Shown in pieces: positions 5,399 through 6,646 of a stretch of 6,646 nt of DNA. The notes beneath the pieces were generated by a model. That model worked only from the letters and a program-made list of their open reading frames with translations. It made no database searches and was not told the DNA's origin. Position numbers and translations under genes: made by a program. Source of the stretch: Deferribacteres bacterium (GTDB lineage Bacteria; Thermosulfidibacterota; Thermosulfidibacteria; Thermosulfidibacterales; Thermosulfidibacteraceae); contig JAADEW010000026.1 of the NCBI GenBank assembly GCA_013153205.1, positions 1 through 6,646 on the forward strand. The letters are read 5' to 3'. Position 1 is the first letter of the stretch, and each line of letters begins with the position of its first letter.

Positions 5399-6171
5399 AG
5401 CTCAGACTCGGTTTCTCTTTCTGCCCCAACGACACATTCATATTCTACGCCCTTTCACAAAAAAAAGTAGAAATAGCCGACATTGAGATAGAGCCCGTCA
5501 TGGCTGACGTGGAGGAGCTCAACACCATGACCCTGAAAGGGGAGCTTGAGGTCAGCAAGATTTCAGTTCACGCCCTGCAGTATGCGGGAAAGAACTACAA
5601 ACTGCTTTCCTGCGGGGGAGCTTTCGGAAAAAAAGAGGCTCCCATCCTCGTCTCCAAAAACAAAAGCGAAGGGGAGATAAAAACCGTAGCCATACCCGGA
5701 AAAAAGACCACGGCTTTCCTGCTTTTTGAGAAGTTCTTTAACGGCAACCCCACCATCGTTGAGATGAGATACGACAAAATCATGCCTGCCGTTTTAAGAG
5801 AAGAAGTGGACGCAGGCGTGCTCATACACGAGGGGAGATTCACATATAAAAAACACGGCTTAAAGCTTCTTCTCGATTTGGGAAGAGAATGGCAGAAAAG
5901 ATATAACCTTCCAATACCGCTGGGGTGCATAGTGCTCAAGAAAGAGCTGTCTCACCTCAAAGAAAAGATTGAGAAAGCCATTCGCGAAAGTATGGTATAT
6001 GCGTGCCACAACAAAGACGAAGTGAAAAAATTCGTCAAAAAACACGCACAGGAGCTTGACGACAAGGTCATAGAAGAGCACATAAGGGCCTTCGTAAACG
6101 AATACACACTGGAGATGGGAAGCGAAGGGAAAAGGGCTATAGAGGCCCTTCTGGGAAAAAGCGTAGATTAA
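5395..6171 (+). CDS. mqnD: 1,4-dihydroxy-6-naphthoate synthase MqnD
   Basis: Converts cyclic dehypoxanthine futalosine to 1,4-dihydroxy-6-naphthoate, the ring precursor of menaquinone. The 258-residue protein has the periplasmic-binding-protein fold typical of MqnA/MqnD but no signal peptide. Motifs are GFSFCPNDTFIFYAL at 6-20, DVEELN at 38-43, VSKISVHAL at 53-61, LIHEGRFTY at 143-151, LPIPLGCI at 172-179 and VNEYTLEMGSEGKRAI at 234-249. H145 in IHEGRF falls at the same number as the catalytic His of the Thermus thermophilus enzyme. Length is normal. It is the last gene of the plus-strand cluster, overlapping mqnB by 4 bases (ATGA). MqnC, the radical SAM enzyme acting between MqnB and MqnD, must be encoded elsewhere. 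Confidence 0.96.
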   Translation: MKLRLGFSFCPNDTFIFYALSQKKVEIADIEIEPVMADVEELNTMTLKGELEVSKISVHALQYAGKNYKLLSCGGAFGKKEAPILVSKNKSEGEIKTVAIPGKKTTAFLLFEKFFNGNPTIVEMRYDKIMPAVLREEVDAGVLIHEGRFTYKKHGLKLLLDLGREWQKRYNLPIPLGCIVLKKELSHLKEKIEKAIRESMVYACHNKDEVKKFVKKHAQELDDKVIEEHIRAFVNEYTLEMGSEGKRAIEALLGKSVD

Positions 6172-6194
6172 AAAATGGGGGGGGAAGCCCCCAA
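6170..6194 (-). terminator. Intrinsic terminator of the right-edge gene
   Basis: On the minus strand TGGGGG pairs with CCCCCA (loop of about 6 bases, CTTCCC), followed by six T residues at 6175-6170. It begins 5 bases after the stop codon of the minus-strand gene, and the T-run abuts the mqnD stop. On the plus strand the same hairpin lacks a following T-run, so termination of the mqnD transcript there would be inefficient or use another mechanism. Confidence 0.7.
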
Positions 6195-6198
6195 CATT

Positions 6199-6646
6199 CT
6201 ACTTGCACGGAGCGTAAGTCGCCGGGTCAAAGTAATAGGTTTCCCTTCTGCCAAGGCTGTCATACCACAGCTCTTCCCAGCAGGTTTTGCCGTTGACGTC
6301 AACCTTTTTGAAGAAGATGGTGAAAAAGAAAGAGCCTTTCTTGGTTGAATCGGCTGTATTTTCGTAGCTGACAACCACGGTGTAGGGCATCTCAGGGGGA
6401 AGATACCTGGGAAACTCAAAGCCGGAATACCTGTAATTTCCGTTGGGCGTAGCATTTCCCAGCATCCTGAAAGTCGTTTCGGTCTCGCAGTAATACAGGT
6501 AAAATCCGCTTGCAATACTCCTTTTGAGAAAGGTTCTGCAACCAAACAAGTTATCAAATCCATAACCCTCCACCTCAGCAGGCTCAACCTCTGTTCCACC
6601 CCTTCCCATTATCACCCTTTTGAGATTGACAAACTCCTGGTCGTTA
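6199..6646 (-). CDS. Unrecognised cysteine-containing protein, 5' end beyond the window
   Basis: The frame is open to the right edge: 148 residues precede the TAG at 6199-6201, with no stop upstream within the window. The internal GTG (6615) and ATG (6609) have no obvious ribosome site, so the true start is probably outside. I do not recognise the family. The visible part begins NDQEFVNLKRVIMGRGG. It is rich in Tyr, Phe and Gly, with alternating hydrophobic stretches such as YTVVVSYENT and SFFFTIFFKKVDV suggesting beta structure, and has four Cys at visible positions 36, 53, 122 and 147. The last Cys is one residue from the C-terminus. Paired Cys and aromatic-rich beta strands suggest a secreted, disulfide-bonded protein; a pilin-like C-terminal domain is one option, but no prepilin N-terminus can be checked. 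A strong terminator directly follows, supporting a real gene convergent with mqnD. Confidence 0.6.
   Translation of the reverse strand, partial: NDQEFVNLKRVIMGRGGTEVEPAEVEGYGFDNLFGCRTFLKRSIASGFYLYYCETETTFRMLGNATPNGNYRYSGFEFPRYLPPEMPYTVVVSYENTADSTKKGSFFFTIFFKKVDVNGKTCWEELWYDSLGRRETYYFDPATYAPCK

Noticed and set aside
6131..6150. AGGGC...GCCCT inverted repeat near the end of mqnD as a plus-strand terminator
   Set aside because: Short stem within coding sequence encoding conserved MqnD residues and with no T-run.
6168..6599. 143-residue minus-strand open frame overlapping the right-edge gene
   Set aside because: It lies in another frame of the cysteine-containing protein, has a Ser/Pro/Arg-rich random composition, runs through the terminator and over the mqnD stop.
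1..6646. tRNA/rRNA genes, CRISPR arrays, insertion sequences, riboswitches
   Set aside because: Nothing of these kinds was seen; nearly all bases are accounted for by protein genes.

Overview
The window shows a compact bacterial chromosome with two divergent, tightly packed gene clusters, plus a partial gene entering from the right edge. The organism is probably a diderm (Gram-negative type), because an outer-membrane-type lipoprotein of the RlpA family is encoded. It makes menaquinone by the futalosine route (mqnB, mqnD) and starts folate-type pterin synthesis with the zinc-independent-type GTP cyclohydrolase FolE2. Arg is often AGA/AGG and Ile often ATA, genes overlap by 4-8 bases, and intergenic space is minimal. 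This would suit a deep-branching or thermophilic lineage (Aquificota, Thermodesulfobacteriota or Nitrospirota-like), but I cannot fix the taxon from this window.

Minus-strand cluster (3342 down to 1): rsmI (16S rRNA C1402 ribose methyltransferase), a Mut7-C/DUF82 PIN-like putative RNase with a zinc ribbon, folE2, rlpA, and an oligopeptide/dipeptide ABC transporter ATPase cut by the left edge. Junctions are ATGA overlaps, or an 8-base overlap for rlpA/ABC. The five genes therefore look like one transcription unit with translational coupling, although their functions are unrelated (rRNA modification, RNA handling, pterin synthesis, cell wall, peptide uptake).

Divergent control region (3343-3385): only 43 bases separate rsmI from the plus-strand cluster. 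They hold a good extended -10 promoter for rsmI that would yield an almost leaderless mRNA, a weaker candidate promoter for the plus strand, and an 8-base direct repeat that could be an operator.

Plus-strand cluster (3386 to 6171): a hotdog-fold thioesterase-like protein, an SBF/BASS-family (bile acid:sodium symporter-like) membrane transporter, futalosine hydrolase mqnB and 1,4-dihydroxy-6-naphthoate synthase mqnD. The last two are non-consecutive menaquinone steps, so mqnC must lie elsewhere. The transporter and thioesterase are coupled to them but have no established place in the futalosine pathway, and this is the most interesting open point of the window.

Right end (6172-6646): a G/C hairpin followed by a T-run terminates an incoming minus-strand gene for an unrecognised cysteine-containing protein, convergent with mqnD. 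No RNA genes, CRISPR arrays, insertion sequences or attachment sites were seen, and no gene-free stretch exceeds 50 bases.
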